Shown here piece after piece: positions 42,983-54,195 of a DNA stretch of 64,000 bases. The stretch is from Petunia secreta. Lineage: Eukaryota > Streptophyta > Magnoliopsida > Solanales > Solanaceae. Both the position numbers and the translations under genes were made by a program. Below the pieces are notes generated by a model, which worked only from the letters and a program-made list of their open reading frames with translations, had not been told where the DNA came from and ran no database searches. Positions within the stretch are counted from its first letter, which is position 1. Each line of letters starts with the position of its first letter. The stretch lies in NCBI GenBank assembly GCA_029990175.1, contig JARKIP010000035.1, forward strand, positions 43,910,001 to 43,974,000. Direction: 5' to 3'.

Positions 42983-44357
42983 TCAGGATGGCACCTACAT
43001 AACAGAAAGAACTTAAAGAGAAACTGAAGGATTTGTTAGATAAAAGCCTCATCAAACCTAGCAATTCCCTGTGGGGAGCCCCGCTATTATTTGTGAATAT
43101 AAAAGATGGCTCTCTACGCATGTGCATAGATTACAGACAGCTAAATAACGTTACAATCAAGAATAAATACCCTCTGCCCAGGATTGATGTCCTGTTCGAC
43201 CAGCTCCAGGGTGCCAAGTGCTTCTCGAAGATAGATTTGCGATCAGGCTATTATCAGGTTAGAGTCAGAGAATATGATACACCTAAGACTGCATTCAGGA
43301 TTAGGTATGGCAATTATGAGTTTTTAGTGATGTCGTTTGGACTCACTAATGCCCCTGCAATATTTATAGATCTGATGAACAGCATATTCAGGCTTTATTT
43401 AGATTTATTTGTGATTATATTTATTAATGATATTCTCATCTATTCAAAGTCTAAATCATAGCATGTGGAGCACCTACGCACAGTGTTGGGTATTCTTCAG
43501 CACCAGCAATTATATGCTAAGTTCTCAAAGTGTGAATTTTGGTTAGATTCAGTGGCATTTCTTGGCCATATAGTTTCAGCAGAAAGAATTAAAGTAGATG
43601 ACCAGAAGATCGAGCCTGTGAAGAATTGGTCCAGACCTACGACGCTAACTGAAGTACGTAGTTTTCTGGGTTTGGAAAGTTATTACAGAAGGTGCACAGA
43701 AAGTTTATAGAGGGTTTTTCCTCCATTGCAGCTCCACTGACCAAATTGACAAAGAAATTAGCTAAATTTCAGTGGTCAGACTCTTGTGAGCACAACTTCT
43801 AAGAACTAAAGAACAGGTTGATAACAGCTCCAGTACTTACACATCCAGAGGGATCTGAGGGTTATGTCATTTACTATGATGCTTCTCGAATTGGTCTTGG
43901 TTGTGTTTGATCCAGCACGGAAGAGTAATTGCTTATGCTTCTAGGCAGCAGAAAAAGCACGATCAGAACTACCTCACCATGATCTTGAGCTTTCAGCAGT
44001 CATTCATGCATTGAAGATTTGGAGACATTATTTTTACGGTGTTCATGTTGATATTTATACATACTACAAGAGCCTCCAGTACATATTTAAGTAAAAGAAG
44101 CTAAACCTGCGACAAAGGCGATGGCTAGAGTTGCTGAAGGACTATGACATGGACATTATTTATCATCCGGGTGAAGCGAACGTTGTTGCTGATTCTCTTA
44201 GTCGCAAGCCTATGGGTAGTCTATCTTATTTACCACCAGAGAAAATAAAGTTAGCTCATACACTCCACCAGTTGGCCAGCATGGATGTCAGATTAATAGA
44301 TTCAGAGGACGCAAGAGTTACAGTTCAGAACGTAATCACTACTTGCCTAGTGACATA
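42983..44357 (+). pseudogene. Tekay reverse transcriptase and RNase H, degenerate
   Basis: The RT runs from ELKEKLKDLLDKSLIKPSNS through RMCIDYRQLNNVTIKNKYPL and SKIDLRSGYYQVRV to FIIFINDILIYS-type sequence; the active site should be IDDILIYS but has N in place of the first Asp. The thumb (VRSFLGLESYYRR) and RNase H follow with several stops, ending DIIYHPGEANVVADSLSRK. Protease codons expected between gag and RT are absent, the junction being near 42982. Confidence 0.88.
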
Positions 44358-44439
44358 AGTAAAGCAGCGCCAGTATGAGGATCCGGTTCTAGTTCAATAC
44401 AGGCAGATAGCCAGAAGAAAACCAAAATTATTATATAGG

Positions 44440-45660
44440 TTACTAGTGACGGGGTTCTTATATATAAAGATACACTTTGTGTTCCTGATGTTGCAGATTT
44501 ATGTGGACAGATTATGACAGATGCACATTATTCCAGATACACTGTTCATCCTAATTCGACTAAGATTTACCATGATCTTAAGCAGATTTATTGTTGGGAC
44601 GAAATGAAGCGTGACATAGCAGAATTTGTGGCTCAGTGTGCTAACTGCCAGCAGGTTAAAGTCGAGCATTAAAAAAAACAAAAAACCTAGTGGCTTGTTA
44701 CAGGAAGTCGAGATTCCATCATAAAAATGGGAAGCAGTGAATATGGACTTCATTACAGGCTTGCCCCGTATGCGGAGCAGATATGACTCTATTTGGGTTA
44801 TAGTTGACAGGCTTACTAAATGAGCTCATTTCTTTCCTGTTAGAACTACATATACAACAGAGGATTATGCTAGACTTTATATCAGAGAGATAGTACGCCT
44901 ACATGGTATTCTAGTATCTATTATTTCAGATAGGGGAGCACCTGTTTACAACTAATTTCTAACGATCATTCCAGATAGGTTTAGGGACACAGGTGTATCT
45001 GAGTACAGTATTTCATCCATAGACAGACAGACAGGCTGAGCGGACCATTCAGACATTAGAAAATATGCTTAGAGCTTACGTGTTAGATTTTCGAGGCAAC
45101 TGGAGTGATCACCTACTGTTGATAGAGTTTGCATATAATAATAGATATCATTCTAGCATACAGATGGTGCCATATGAAGCTTTGTATGGGCACAAATGAA
45201 GGTTTTCTATAGGATGGTTAGAGGTTGGCGAGTCTCAATTGATAGGTCCAGACTTAATCCAACAAGTAATTGATATGGTCAAGTTGATCAGGGAAAGATT
45301 ATTAGCAGTGCAGAGCAGACAGAAGTCCTATGCAGATAATCGACGTTGAGATTTAGAATTTCATATTGGCGAGTAGGTATTCCTGAAAGTATCACCTATG
45401 AAAGGCGTTATGAGATTTGGGAAGAAGGTAAAGCTGAGCCCTAGATTTATTAGTCCATATCAGATTATCAGGCGAGTTGGGCGTGTAGCCTACAAGTTAG
45501 ACCTTCAGGAGGTACATCCAGTATTCCATGTTTCCATGCTCAGAAAATGTGTCAGAGATCCATCTAGAGTTGTACCGGTAGAGGATGTACAGATTACAAA
45601 GCAGTTGACTAATAAGGAGGTGCCAGTTGCAATTAAAAGAGGCAGATTCGTCGACTAAGG
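44440..45660 (+). pseudogene. Tekay integrase, degenerate
   Basis: Pieces in several frames: zinc site (MTDAHYSRYTVHPNSTKIY, CANCQQ), core (NMDFITGLPRMRR-type, IISDRGA), AERTIQTLENMLRAYVLDF, AYNN, and the C-terminal barrel (GVMRFGKKVKLSPRFISPYQ, VHPVFHVSMLRKC). Multiple stops and a small insertion of A near 44670 destroy the frame. Confidence 0.85.
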
Positions 45661-45790
45661 ACGAAAGACATTCCTTTAGTTAAGATGCTATATCAAAGCA
45701 ATAATATAGAAGAAATAACTTGGGAAGCTGAAAATGACATGATAGCCAAATATACACATCTCTTCATTACTTCAAGTATGTAACAGATCA
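45640..45790 (+). pseudogene. Tekay chromodomain remnant
   Basis: After a frameshift the frame reads RQIRRLRTKDIPLVKMLY and then ITWEAENDM, the conserved end of a chromodomain. In chromoviruses this directs integration to methylated histone. Confidence 0.72.
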
Positions 45791-45841
45791 TTGTTTAATG
45801 CTTCTACATACTTCATTTAACATTCGAGGACGAATGTTCCT

Positions 45842-45854
45842 AACGGGGGTATAT
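45842..45854 (+). other. Tekay polypurine tract
   Basis: AACGGGGGTATAT directly precedes the 3' LTR, following the usual GAGGACGAATGTTC phrase. Confidence 0.8.
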
Positions 45855-48394
45855 TGTTACACCCCGTATGTCTAAAGTGACGTATATCATTCTAATGATA
45901 TGTTAAGAATGATTTAAATGAATTAAGTCATAATATGACCATATATAATGTTTAAATGTTGAATATAAAGTTTGGGAAAAATTGGATTTAAGTTGCGGAA
46001 AAACCGACTAAGGAATTGTCTTGTAACGAAGCTTTTTCAACATTTAATTTTGTATGTTATATGAGGTCTTTTGCGGACATATCACATACCAAATTGAAGG
46101 TCTTGGAGTTTAGTTTCCAACACTTTTGACGGTTTGTTCATACAATGTCTGGATAAAAAGATATGAGTATCAGAAGTCCGACCAGAAAAAGGGATATAAG
46201 CGCAAAAGAGGGCTAGAAATAAAATATTTTAATTATAAAAGAGAACTCATTCTCTCTCTCGACATTTTCTAGAAAACACACAATAGGAACAGCCCTTTCT
46301 TCAGTCTAAAACCATTTTTTATGATTTTGAAGAAACAACATCAATCTTAACTCGAAACTGAAGACGGATTCCGTCAAAACGCTCTACGTGATTAAGGTAA
46401 CGTTATGCTACCTTCAATTTCGTCTATAGCTTGAGTTTTAGAATTACTTCATGGCTAAGTAAAGTACCTAAATGTTGTATTATAGCTTGTTTAAACTTTA
46501 GAAGGTGTTGAATTCAAGGAAAACAAGGTTTAGAAGCAAGAAACATCAAAGGTATGTAAGGCTAAACCTTTCTTTTGGCAAGGCATGTATCTTTTAGATT
46601 TTGAAGCTTTTATTAGTTCTAAACTTAGTTTTTCTTGTGAGAAACTTGTATGGTATTAAGGAAACCTTGTATATACTTAATTTGGTACTAAAATCCAAGG
46701 TGAAAGACATCCGAATCAGAAAGACAAAACGTTTCAAAATCTGAAAAATCATTTTGATCTTTTGACAGCTGTTAGTATATTGATCATAACTGCTTATACA
46801 AAATTGATATTAAGATGATTTAAGAATCTCCAGAATCCTAAGACATATATCTACAACTTTCATGAAGACCATGAGGTCTATAACTTTTATGTGCACCCTC
46901 AAAACTATGATGCAATACAGGACGCTGGTACTGTCTAGAAATTCTGTACATCCGTGGAATTGTTACGCCACTCTCATCTTGTTATCCAGTTAATTTGTTT
47001 ATGTTATCAGTTTATCCGGGTATCCATTCCCGTGTATAGTATAGTACTGGTTCTGGCTTTGCGTATCATCCAGTTTCAGTGGAAACTCTGCCGAAATTTT
47101 TATAAAAATCAAAGAGTTAGAGAAATTCTAAGTTTCAGGTTGTGTCTACAATTCCATCCAGAGTTTTCTTATCATTCTTTTGAGTCCATATATATAGTGT
47201 CCACATGTGTTTTGCCTCATACATGCTTATGCTTATATTGTGATCATGTTATGTGTGATTTGGAGTCCCCCATAGAGGCTGGACATTGGACACACAGTCC
47301 GGTCGCGTGTGATACTACCCGTCTGGGGATACAGCCCCTCTGGTTCAGGCGGTAGTTGAAACACCTAGTGTGACCGGGTGTCATTCACACACTCTGACTA
47401 GAGAGACTAGATATTACTGGCTGGGGGGATATAGCACATAACACCCACCAGGTTTGTTATATATGCGTGTATAGCCACAGTACGCACTGCATGATTATAC
47501 ATGAGGCTAGTCCCGGTTTTCAGTTACCTGATTTGGGGGGATACAGCCCATAACACCAGACAGGTACTAGTTCAGATGTTCAGTTACCTGATTTGGGGGG
47601 ATATAGCCCATAACACCAGACAGGTACCAGTTTAGATAACAGTTCAGTTTTAGCTCAGTGCCAGTTATCAGTTCTCAGTTATCATCCTCCAGTTCTTAGT
47701 GTCAGTATCAGTTGACAGCTATCAGTTCCAGTTTCTAGTTACCAGTTATCAGTCATATTATAGTTATTTATCAGTATAGTTCAGCTCAGTCTTCAGGTTC
47801 AGATTCAGCTAGACTTCAGCTTATATTCATATCATGTTTAGTACGTTCTTCAGATTTCCAGCTATATTGCTATGCTCCAGCTCATGTTTACATATTTATA
47901 TTCCAGCCTACAGTTTCATTCAGCTATGACATATTATATGCTCATGCCTTACATACTTGGTACATATCGTACTCACGCCCTTTTCTGGGGCGCTGCGTTT
48001 CATGCCGCGCAGGTGCAGATAGATCAATGCTTGGACCACGTTAGTAGGCCATCTATCAGCTACTGGAGTCACTCCGCTTACTCCCAGAGTTACTTATCTT
48101 TTGGTATGTGTACAGTCAGCCAGCTTGGGTATGGCGGGGCCTTATCTCGTCCTTTGTATATTCAGTTCATCACTCTTAGAGGCCTGTAGATATGTCCCTG
48201 TGTGGTGCAGTCAGTATGTTATGTATGTCAACTTATGTTAGCGTTGTCAGCTTTTTGCATTGCATACTCCTTATCAGCTAGGTTTATGCTTATTCTGTTT
48301 ATCAGTTATAATGGTTAGCAGATTATCAGTAGGATTAGTGATGATCGACACTTAGTGTTGGTCATCCGTCGCGGCCCTAAGTTGGGTCGTGACA
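45855..48394 (+). repeat. Tekay 3' LTR
   Basis: 2540 bp, partner of 38991-41533. Confidence 0.92.
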
Positions 48395-50562
48395 GAAGGA
48401 TCTCCAGAGAACACTCTAAAGCATCGCGAAAGCCAATCCTCTACCGAATACAGGTGTCGCTATCAGAGGAGTAACGCCTATTAAGAGCACAGAAGGAAAA
48501 ACCATCACTTGGCTTAACAAATACAATTCTTGAAAGGTCAATAGACCGATATACACGAGACATGTATTCTCTTTCTAGCTTTTATGTTTTTAAAGGGTAT
48601 CTAGCCCCCATTGTTGTTATTTAAAGTATGCTAAAACATTTATTTGCTCTGCGTCCCTCTTTTATTCCCGCTCCTACCAACGCTTTTTTACTTAGTCAGT
48701 TTTATTTCAGATCTATCTAAAATCCAACTATTCATATCCCCGAACATATTTGGTTTGATGCAATACACTCACTTTTCAGTACAAAGGTAGAGTAAACTAG
48801 TCGTTCAAAGCTAGATCACTGCTATTTAAGCCACAAGACATTATCGTAAGGTTAAATCATCAATTCAACACTTGCACTAATATGTCACTTGGAACGTCTG
48901 CCAGCATCGTGTCTTTAAAGAATTAATCACTCGAGTCGACAAGCATAGTCGTTCTAGCTTGAACGCAAAAATGCCTCATTACATATAACTGGCTAAAGAC
49001 GTCCCCTTGTGGGACCGGGCCCTGCCCTAATAAAGACGTCTATTACAGTTGCAATTTAAGCCATCACTTGCTGATGCACAAAACAATGTCCAACAAGCGC
49101 ACAACTGTCTTAAAAGGATAAATGCCCATAAAGGCACAAAATGCTAATTGACTACATTACAAGTAAATATGCGAGTACGAACAAATTATTGATGAACGTC
49201 CATTTTCATTAACATCAAAGGCCCGTAGTCTACAATATATAATCAAGTTCATTCAAATACAATACTGTTCATTACAGGCGTTCTAAAGAAAATAAAAAGG
49301 CCCCAAGAGACTAAAATTAAAAGTCTCCTGAATTCTGTACAATCCAAGAAACTCGGCAAGAATTGAATCTCCTACCTAGGAGATATGTAGGGTCGAGCAT
49401 TCTTCAGTGTGAGACCACTGATACTACCAATGCCTGTGGTTGAGTTACAACATTCTGCTCCTAGAAAAGGACTACGGAAGCGTCCGACTACGGGCAAGCT
49501 CTTCTCTCATCTTGATGAAGAAGCTCGAAGATTCACTTCAACCTCTACTGATTAGCAAGGATTTGCATCCCCGATGATTGTCATGCACAATTGGGAGCAT
49601 ACTAAAGAGGAGATGGTTGAGGCTGGGAACCTATACGAGGGAGAAACTTCATCCCAAGGCAAACCACAACCGACGATCGGAGAGACGTTGCAAAAGAAGT
49701 TTCGTCGAACCAGCCGAACAAGGAGACAACCCCAAGCCACGAGCAGATATAGAGCTTGATGACACCTTAATATGCTGATGGTGTAAAGCTAAATCCCTTT
49801 TCCTGCCAAGGAATGGAGCCAAGCAATGGATCATTAACCCAGCACCATCAAAGAAGCCACAAGTATGCTAAAATTATCGTGGAAGGGAAGCTTCATGATG
49901 GAAGGAAGGGGTAAGCGACCTGCCCTCGTATGACAAGAAGAATATTACAACAGCCGCTGTGTTAGAAAATAAGCACACCGTAATCAGTGCACATGCCATA
50001 AAGAATACATTCGAAGGTCGTTAGGATCCCGATCAGACTTCATTACTCAGGAGACTCCAGCCATCTTAATATTGCAAGAAGGACATAGAAGAAAAGTGAT
50101 CGGAGATTCTTTGTTTTTCAGTTTTCTCAAACACCATTCGCCCTGAGTGAGAGAAGTGTTCTAGGAATATCGAACCAAGATCAAAGGCAAACTTTTTTCG
50201 AGGAGAAGTGGAATTGTGAAGACAATGTATTTTTGAAAAAGCTTGTTATCTACATCTATTATTAAACCCCTTTTATAGGCAGAAAGAGATAAGAACGAAG
50301 CATGAAACGGTTTGAAATAATTATGGCTTGGATATATGAAATGATTCGGTGCAATAAAAGGCAATTATGGGAAAGGTACGTGAAATCGACAGTAACCAAT
50401 CAAGTTGAGACACATAGAACTTTAGAAAAAATCAGGCGTCTACCTCGGTCAAAGAGACTGCAAGTTTCAAGGAGTCAGTGGAATATCCTTTCACGATTCC
50501 TTTGCATACCTCTTCCACTTCTTGACCGCTAACGTTAGCACTCAGCAAATGAGGGCACCGAC
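48395..50562 (+). other. 3' region of the Tat-like element, no recognisable gene
   Basis: About 2.2 kb of degenerate DNA between the Tekay insertion and the 3' LTR. The first bases continue the integrase reading for some residues, then homology is lost. Tat elements often hold an antisense gene here; I could not identify one. Confidence 0.5.
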
Positions 50563-51027
50563 TGTGTGGGTAAATATATGCCACCTATGATTATAGGGAT
50601 ATGAATCCAGCTGGAGAAGACTAGACTTCACCTACAAGTCTATGGGTGCATAGGATACACGCTTGCTCCATAAAGCTACAGCCACTCAGTAGCCACGGGC
50701 CATGGATGCAATGTGTACATCCCGCCGCCTTAGTACAGTCTCTTAGTTAGGGTTAATTTGTATCACCGCCTTGAGTAAACATGTCAACGGCCTATAGTCT
50801 TTGTATTTTTACCATAATTAGGACTAGATAAATCTATAGCTATAAATACCCATCCTCACATTGTATTGTCCATCAAGCGATTCTACAAGAATCCAACTAT
50901 TCTCAAGGAATACAACTATAATTTATTCTGCTTTATTACTTTTCCTTTATATTTACTGTATTGCTTGTGACCCTATTATAAATTCTATGTATTGAACCTT
51001 TAAGGAAAATTTTAGGCATAAATAACA
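50563..51027 (+). repeat. Tat-like element 3' LTR
   Basis: 465 bp from TGTGTGGGTAAATATATG to AATAACA; partner of 30329-30794. TSD TGGTA follows at 51028-51032. Confidence 0.88.
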
Positions 51028-51235
51028 TGGTACACTAAACTATCAGAGGGGTCCATACAGTCTTTCGCACAGATTCAGGACCAATTCATAAAACTGCACT
51101 CCGATTCTCAAAAGCGTGAGAAGAGGATGGATGGTATATCCAAAATCAAGCAGAAGAAGGGCGTGTTGCTAACGGGATACCTGGAAAGATTCCAGAAGGA
51201 GCGCATAAACCCCCATTAGTTCTTGACAATATAGT
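51028..51235 (+). pseudogene. Old Tat-like gag relic, fragment 3
   Basis: It continues fragment 2 in the same codon register once the insertion and one TGGTA copy are ignored: WYTKLSEGSIQSFAQIQDQF, IKLHSDSQKREKRMDGISKI, TGYLERFQKERI, then a stop. This matches the Tat Gag wording WY...LPPGSISSFKELSSAFVKAH and EFLERFHAERM. Confidence 0.85.
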
Positions 51236-51251
51236 GACCATGGTACTCTGT

Positions 51252-51966
51252 TGACATCCAATTTTTTCCCAGAATTGTTAAAATTAATGTTATAATTAAG
51301 GTTAAAATTTAAATGGAAAAAACAAAAGCAATTGAATTTTGATTAAAATGGGCTAAAATCACAATTTATACCTTAAAATCAGCCTATATGTGCAAAACAC
51401 TTAGTATACTAAAATCAGATATCAAGTTTCCCTAACCCGTTTTTATGTTTCCCTAATCCGTTTTCCAATTTCCCTGACCCGATTTTCCCTAATCTGCCAA
51501 AATTCAAACCCCACTGGTCCCCCCCCAGCCTCCAGCTCACCTGGTCATACAAACCTTATCCAAAAAGATCCGTTAAGGGGCTTTTTAGAAAATTCTCTGG
51601 TAAGGGATCAAACCCTAAATCCTCCTATATATATTAGATGTAATTGTTAGTTTTGGGAGGAGATGGGAGGTAATAGAAGTTTTTGAGTTCTAGGGATGGA
51701 AAAAGAGAGATACAATATAGTTTAAGAAAAGAGACAACAGATAATTTATTTTCAGTTTTAGAATTCAGGAATAGTGCTACTGTTCGGCTTTGTTTTTGCT
51801 TCTGCGTTTGTGTCATCACTCCAATATTTAAGTCGCGACCTTGTTCGAGTGGTACTCTTCGATCCTCGCCTCAGCTTGCTGCTCTGCAACTGGATTCTTC
51901 TGGACTTAAGATATTGTCGTAATTTTGAAGTGGCCAACCACGCATTGTACAGGTTCCTCTAGTACA
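51252..51966. repeat. Possible LTR or solo LTR
   Basis: The segment starts TGTTGACATCCAATTTTTTCC, a common style of plant LTR start, includes a TATATATATTA box near 51624 and can end TCTAGTACA. No partner LTR, primer site or target duplication was seen, so the call is weak. It has no coding frame; several AACCCGTTTT-type phrases repeat near 51430-51490. Confidence 0.3.
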
Positions 51967-52149
51967 AAAATAAATAAATGAGAAGCTCTAAATTTCGTGC
52001 AATTTCTACTCAAAAATAGAGTTTAATCATTAGATCAGATAAACTCAAGAACAGATACTTCAATATGATGCATCCAGATCAAGAAAATAGTTAAGGGGGA
52101 AAGAAACATGGATATCCCATCAAACCACATAAGATGTCGGTACGTATAA

Positions 52150-52379
52150 GTCTTCCAGAATTGATTCAGCAGCCATCTCCGGTCCACGGACTGCGACCTC
52201 TTAATCGAACCGAAATTCTGAGCCGGCATTTGTGGCCGTGATGCAATGGAGTACTCCGATGATGACGTGGAAGAGGAAGAAGATGATGACATGGATAGGA
52301 GGTACCTAGAATTAACCTCTCTCGATTTCCCATTTTCAGCTTCATAATTATGTAACCTTTTCGGCACTGAAGTGTGCAT
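52150..52379 (-). pseudogene. QWRF/AUG8-like host gene, 5' exon fragment
   Basis: On the minus strand a Met at 52379 starts MHTSVPKRLHNYEAENGKSR, then REVNSRYL, a long Ser run and GSIKRSQSVDRR. The pair 'PK.REV.SRYL' and 'KRSQSVDRR' is the N-terminal signature of plant QWRF-motif proteins (EDE1, AUG8, SCO3), which bind microtubules. Homology stops after RR, and the defining QWRF domain is absent, so this is a truncated copy or a captured fragment. An upstream Met at 52433 exists but would place the TATA-like box within the coding region. Confidence 0.6.
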
Positions 52380-52469
52380 TATATAGTGAGAATAAATGCA
52401 TGTGTATTCGAGTAGAAAGAAAGAGAATTTCAATAGGTAAGTTTTAGCTAGAGAAAGTGACCGGAAATA

Positions 52470-52480
52470 TGACCGTTGGA
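52470..52480 (-). promoter_or_regulatory. MSA (mitosis-specific activator) element
   Basis: On the minus strand TCCAACGGTCA fits the MSA consensus YCYAACGGYYA, bound by MYB3R factors and used by G2/M genes. It is about 90 bases upstream of the start codon of the QWRF-like fragment, whose family acts in mitotic microtubule arrays, so the site and gene agree. Confidence 0.65.
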
Positions 52481-52560
52481 ATGGCCGGCGACAAAGAGAG
52501 GGGAGAGAAAGAGTGGGAGCCGACGCCTTGATTTTGGAGAATAACTTTCCTGGGTCCTTT

Positions 52561-53014
52561 GGGTGAGGGGGACTTTTAAGTCCCCAAAAGAAAAAAATGG
52601 GACAAAGTTATAAAGAATTGGGTGAGGGGGACCCCTCTAATTAATAAATATGAAAAACTATGTGGTCTCACTAAAACCACCCCCAAAGTTTGAATAAGTG
52701 CAAAATAGCCCTCCATATATATATATATAAATTCAATAGCCAAAAAAGGTAAAAAAAACCTACATTTCTCTCTCCTCCATTCTTCTTCTTCTTTCCCCAA
52801 ATTTTTTGCAGCTGCTGGTGCTTCCCGCGATATTTTTTTTTTCAATTTCGCTTCAAATCAACAGCTCCATTAGAGTACATTTTAAGCTTTTCTTTATCCC
52901 AAACCCGATTTAAACCCATTCCAATTCAAATCGAAAAGCTTTTTCCAAATATTGTTTTCCGCGATTTAAACCCCTTTTGAAGATCTGTCGCTTTTTCGCT
53001 TGAAAGGAGCTCTA
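52561..53014 (+). promoter_or_regulatory. MULE left end and promoter/5' UTR of the transposase gene
   Basis: It contains the inverted GGACTTTTAAGTCC, two GGGTGAGGGGGAC copies, a TATATATATATAAATTC box near 52715-52731, and a pyrimidine-rich leader (TCTCTCTCCTCCATTCTTC). The first exon ends at the GTAAGT donor at 53015. Confidence 0.5.
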
Positions 53015-53550
53015 GTAAGTGTTCACTGTTGTACATTGTATAATGCAATTTGTTTTGTGATTTCTGGGTTTCGTTTCTGTATTTTATGAAAAATGTAAAT
53101 TCTGGGCAGCTGATGTGTACGAATGCGAAGATTATGTGTACACATATTATATATGTGTACACTTACGTAAGAATGTGTACACATAATGAGAGACGTGTAC
53201 ACATCATATCAAGTTACACCCTGCACATCAAATATATGTGTACACATAAAAATTATGTGTACACATAATATATAATGTGTACACATCAGCTGACGTTGCA
53301 TCCTTTTTGTTCATACACATCAAATATACGTGTATGTGTACACATATTATATTGACGTGTACACATAATAAATATGTGTACACATCAACATATATGTGTA
53401 CAGATCAGACGATGTAGCATCTTTTTCTTACTTCACATTTAAAGTATGTGCACACGTCAACAAAATATGTGTAAACATTTTACTTTATACGTGAAAACAT
53501 CTCAATTGCGTTTTCAACTTCTAATGCATATCAATTTCTGATGCATCCAG
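53015..53550 (+). other. 5'-UTR intron of the transposase gene, filled by palindrome array
   Basis: CTA/GTAAGT donor and GCATCCAG acceptor, 536 bp, ending 17 bases before the start codon. Most of it (53113-53482) is the TGTGTACACA array. Confidence 0.65.
53113..53482. repeat. TGTGTACACA palindrome array 1
   Basis: At least ten copies of TGTGTACACA or one-base variants (CGTGTACACA), spaced about 20-30 bp by AT-rich linkers. The core is a perfect 10-bp palindrome, often extended to TATGTGTACACATA. Confidence 0.92.
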
Positions 53551-54017
53551 GTATTTTTGCACCATAAATGGTTGTACTACTATTAGCAGTTGATTTTCTT
53601 GCTGAATGGATTGAGACCCCAGAATGTTCCACGTGGATTTCGATGACAAGGGAGACGGTACCAGTTATTTTGAATAACAATGTTACGTATTCTGAGTTGG
53701 TTAACAAGATCATTACTAGATGTGGGGAAAGTCATGATCCAAATGATCTTTGCATTACATACATGCTTAGCATCTGTTCAAAGCAAAAGAGTCATCCTTG
53801 TAAAATAAAGAACGACGAGGATCTCCTTGTTTACCTTGCCAATGTCGACGGATTTGGAAATAGGCCTACTTTAAGGGTATGTTTGGCTGATAGGTCTATA
53901 GAGGTTTCAAATGAACAACCTGTGCGTAATGATGGGATGTGTGATGATTTTTCTACTAGTGGATGGGATGACATGGATCTACCAGATCCGTTGAATATGG
54001 AAATTCCACTAAATTAA

Positions 54018-54144
54018 GCAGAAGAAGAAGAAGAAGAAGAAGAAGAAGAAGAAAATGTTGGAGAAGCACACGAAGGAGGTGGAGGAGGAGGAGCAGAAGT
54101 AGAACTAGAAGAAGAAGAAGAAGAAGAAGAAGAAGAAGAAGAAG

Positions 54145-54182
<38 letters not shown>

Positions 54183-54195
54183 GAACAAGAAGAAG
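54018..54195. repeat. (GAA)n and (CAA)n trinucleotide tracts in the transposase gene
   Basis: Two GAA runs and one CAA run encode poly-Glu and poly-Gln in the frame of the N-terminal exon. Only a Gly/Val-rich island interrupts them. Confidence 0.9.

Larger units (their letters stand above)
38991..48394 (+). mobile_element. Tekay-type chromovirus with 2.5-kb LTRs
   Basis: A 9.4-kb element whose LTRs are 2543 and 2540 bp (TGTTACACCCCGT to GTGACA/GCGACA), about 97% alike by eye. A tRNA-Met primer site and the polypurine tract are present. It codes gag, RT, RNase H, integrase and a chromodomain, with many stops; the protease region is deleted. The flanks show GAAG on both sides (38987-38990, 48395-48398), a 4-bp match where 5 would be usual. 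It interrupts the integrase of the Tat-like element. Confidence 0.92.
30329..51027 (+). mobile_element. Tat-like Ty3/gypsy element swollen by two nested insertions
   Basis: LTRs of 466 and 465 bp, TSD TGGTA and a TGGCGCC-type primer site define a 20.7-kb unit, of which LARD-B (5.4 kb) and a Tekay element (9.4 kb) are later insertions; the host element itself is about 5.9 kb. Remaining coding parts are gag, protease, a second RNase H and the beginning of integrase, all full of stops. The RT region is missing. The whole unit sits in another, older Tat-like gag. Confidence 0.88.

Noticed and set aside
51683..51962. Short plus-strand frames near 51.7-51.9 kb
   Set aside because: Inside the possible LTR; composition is low complexity and there is no recognisable domain.
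53050..53268. Open frame rich in MCTH and VYT repeats
   Set aside because: It is the translation of the TGTGTACACA array within an intron; similar frames recur wherever the array occurs.
53113..53482. CRISPR-like appearance of regularly spaced palindromes
   Set aside because: Units are only 10-14 bp, spacers are low-complexity AT and similar to each other, and the DNA is plant nuclear.
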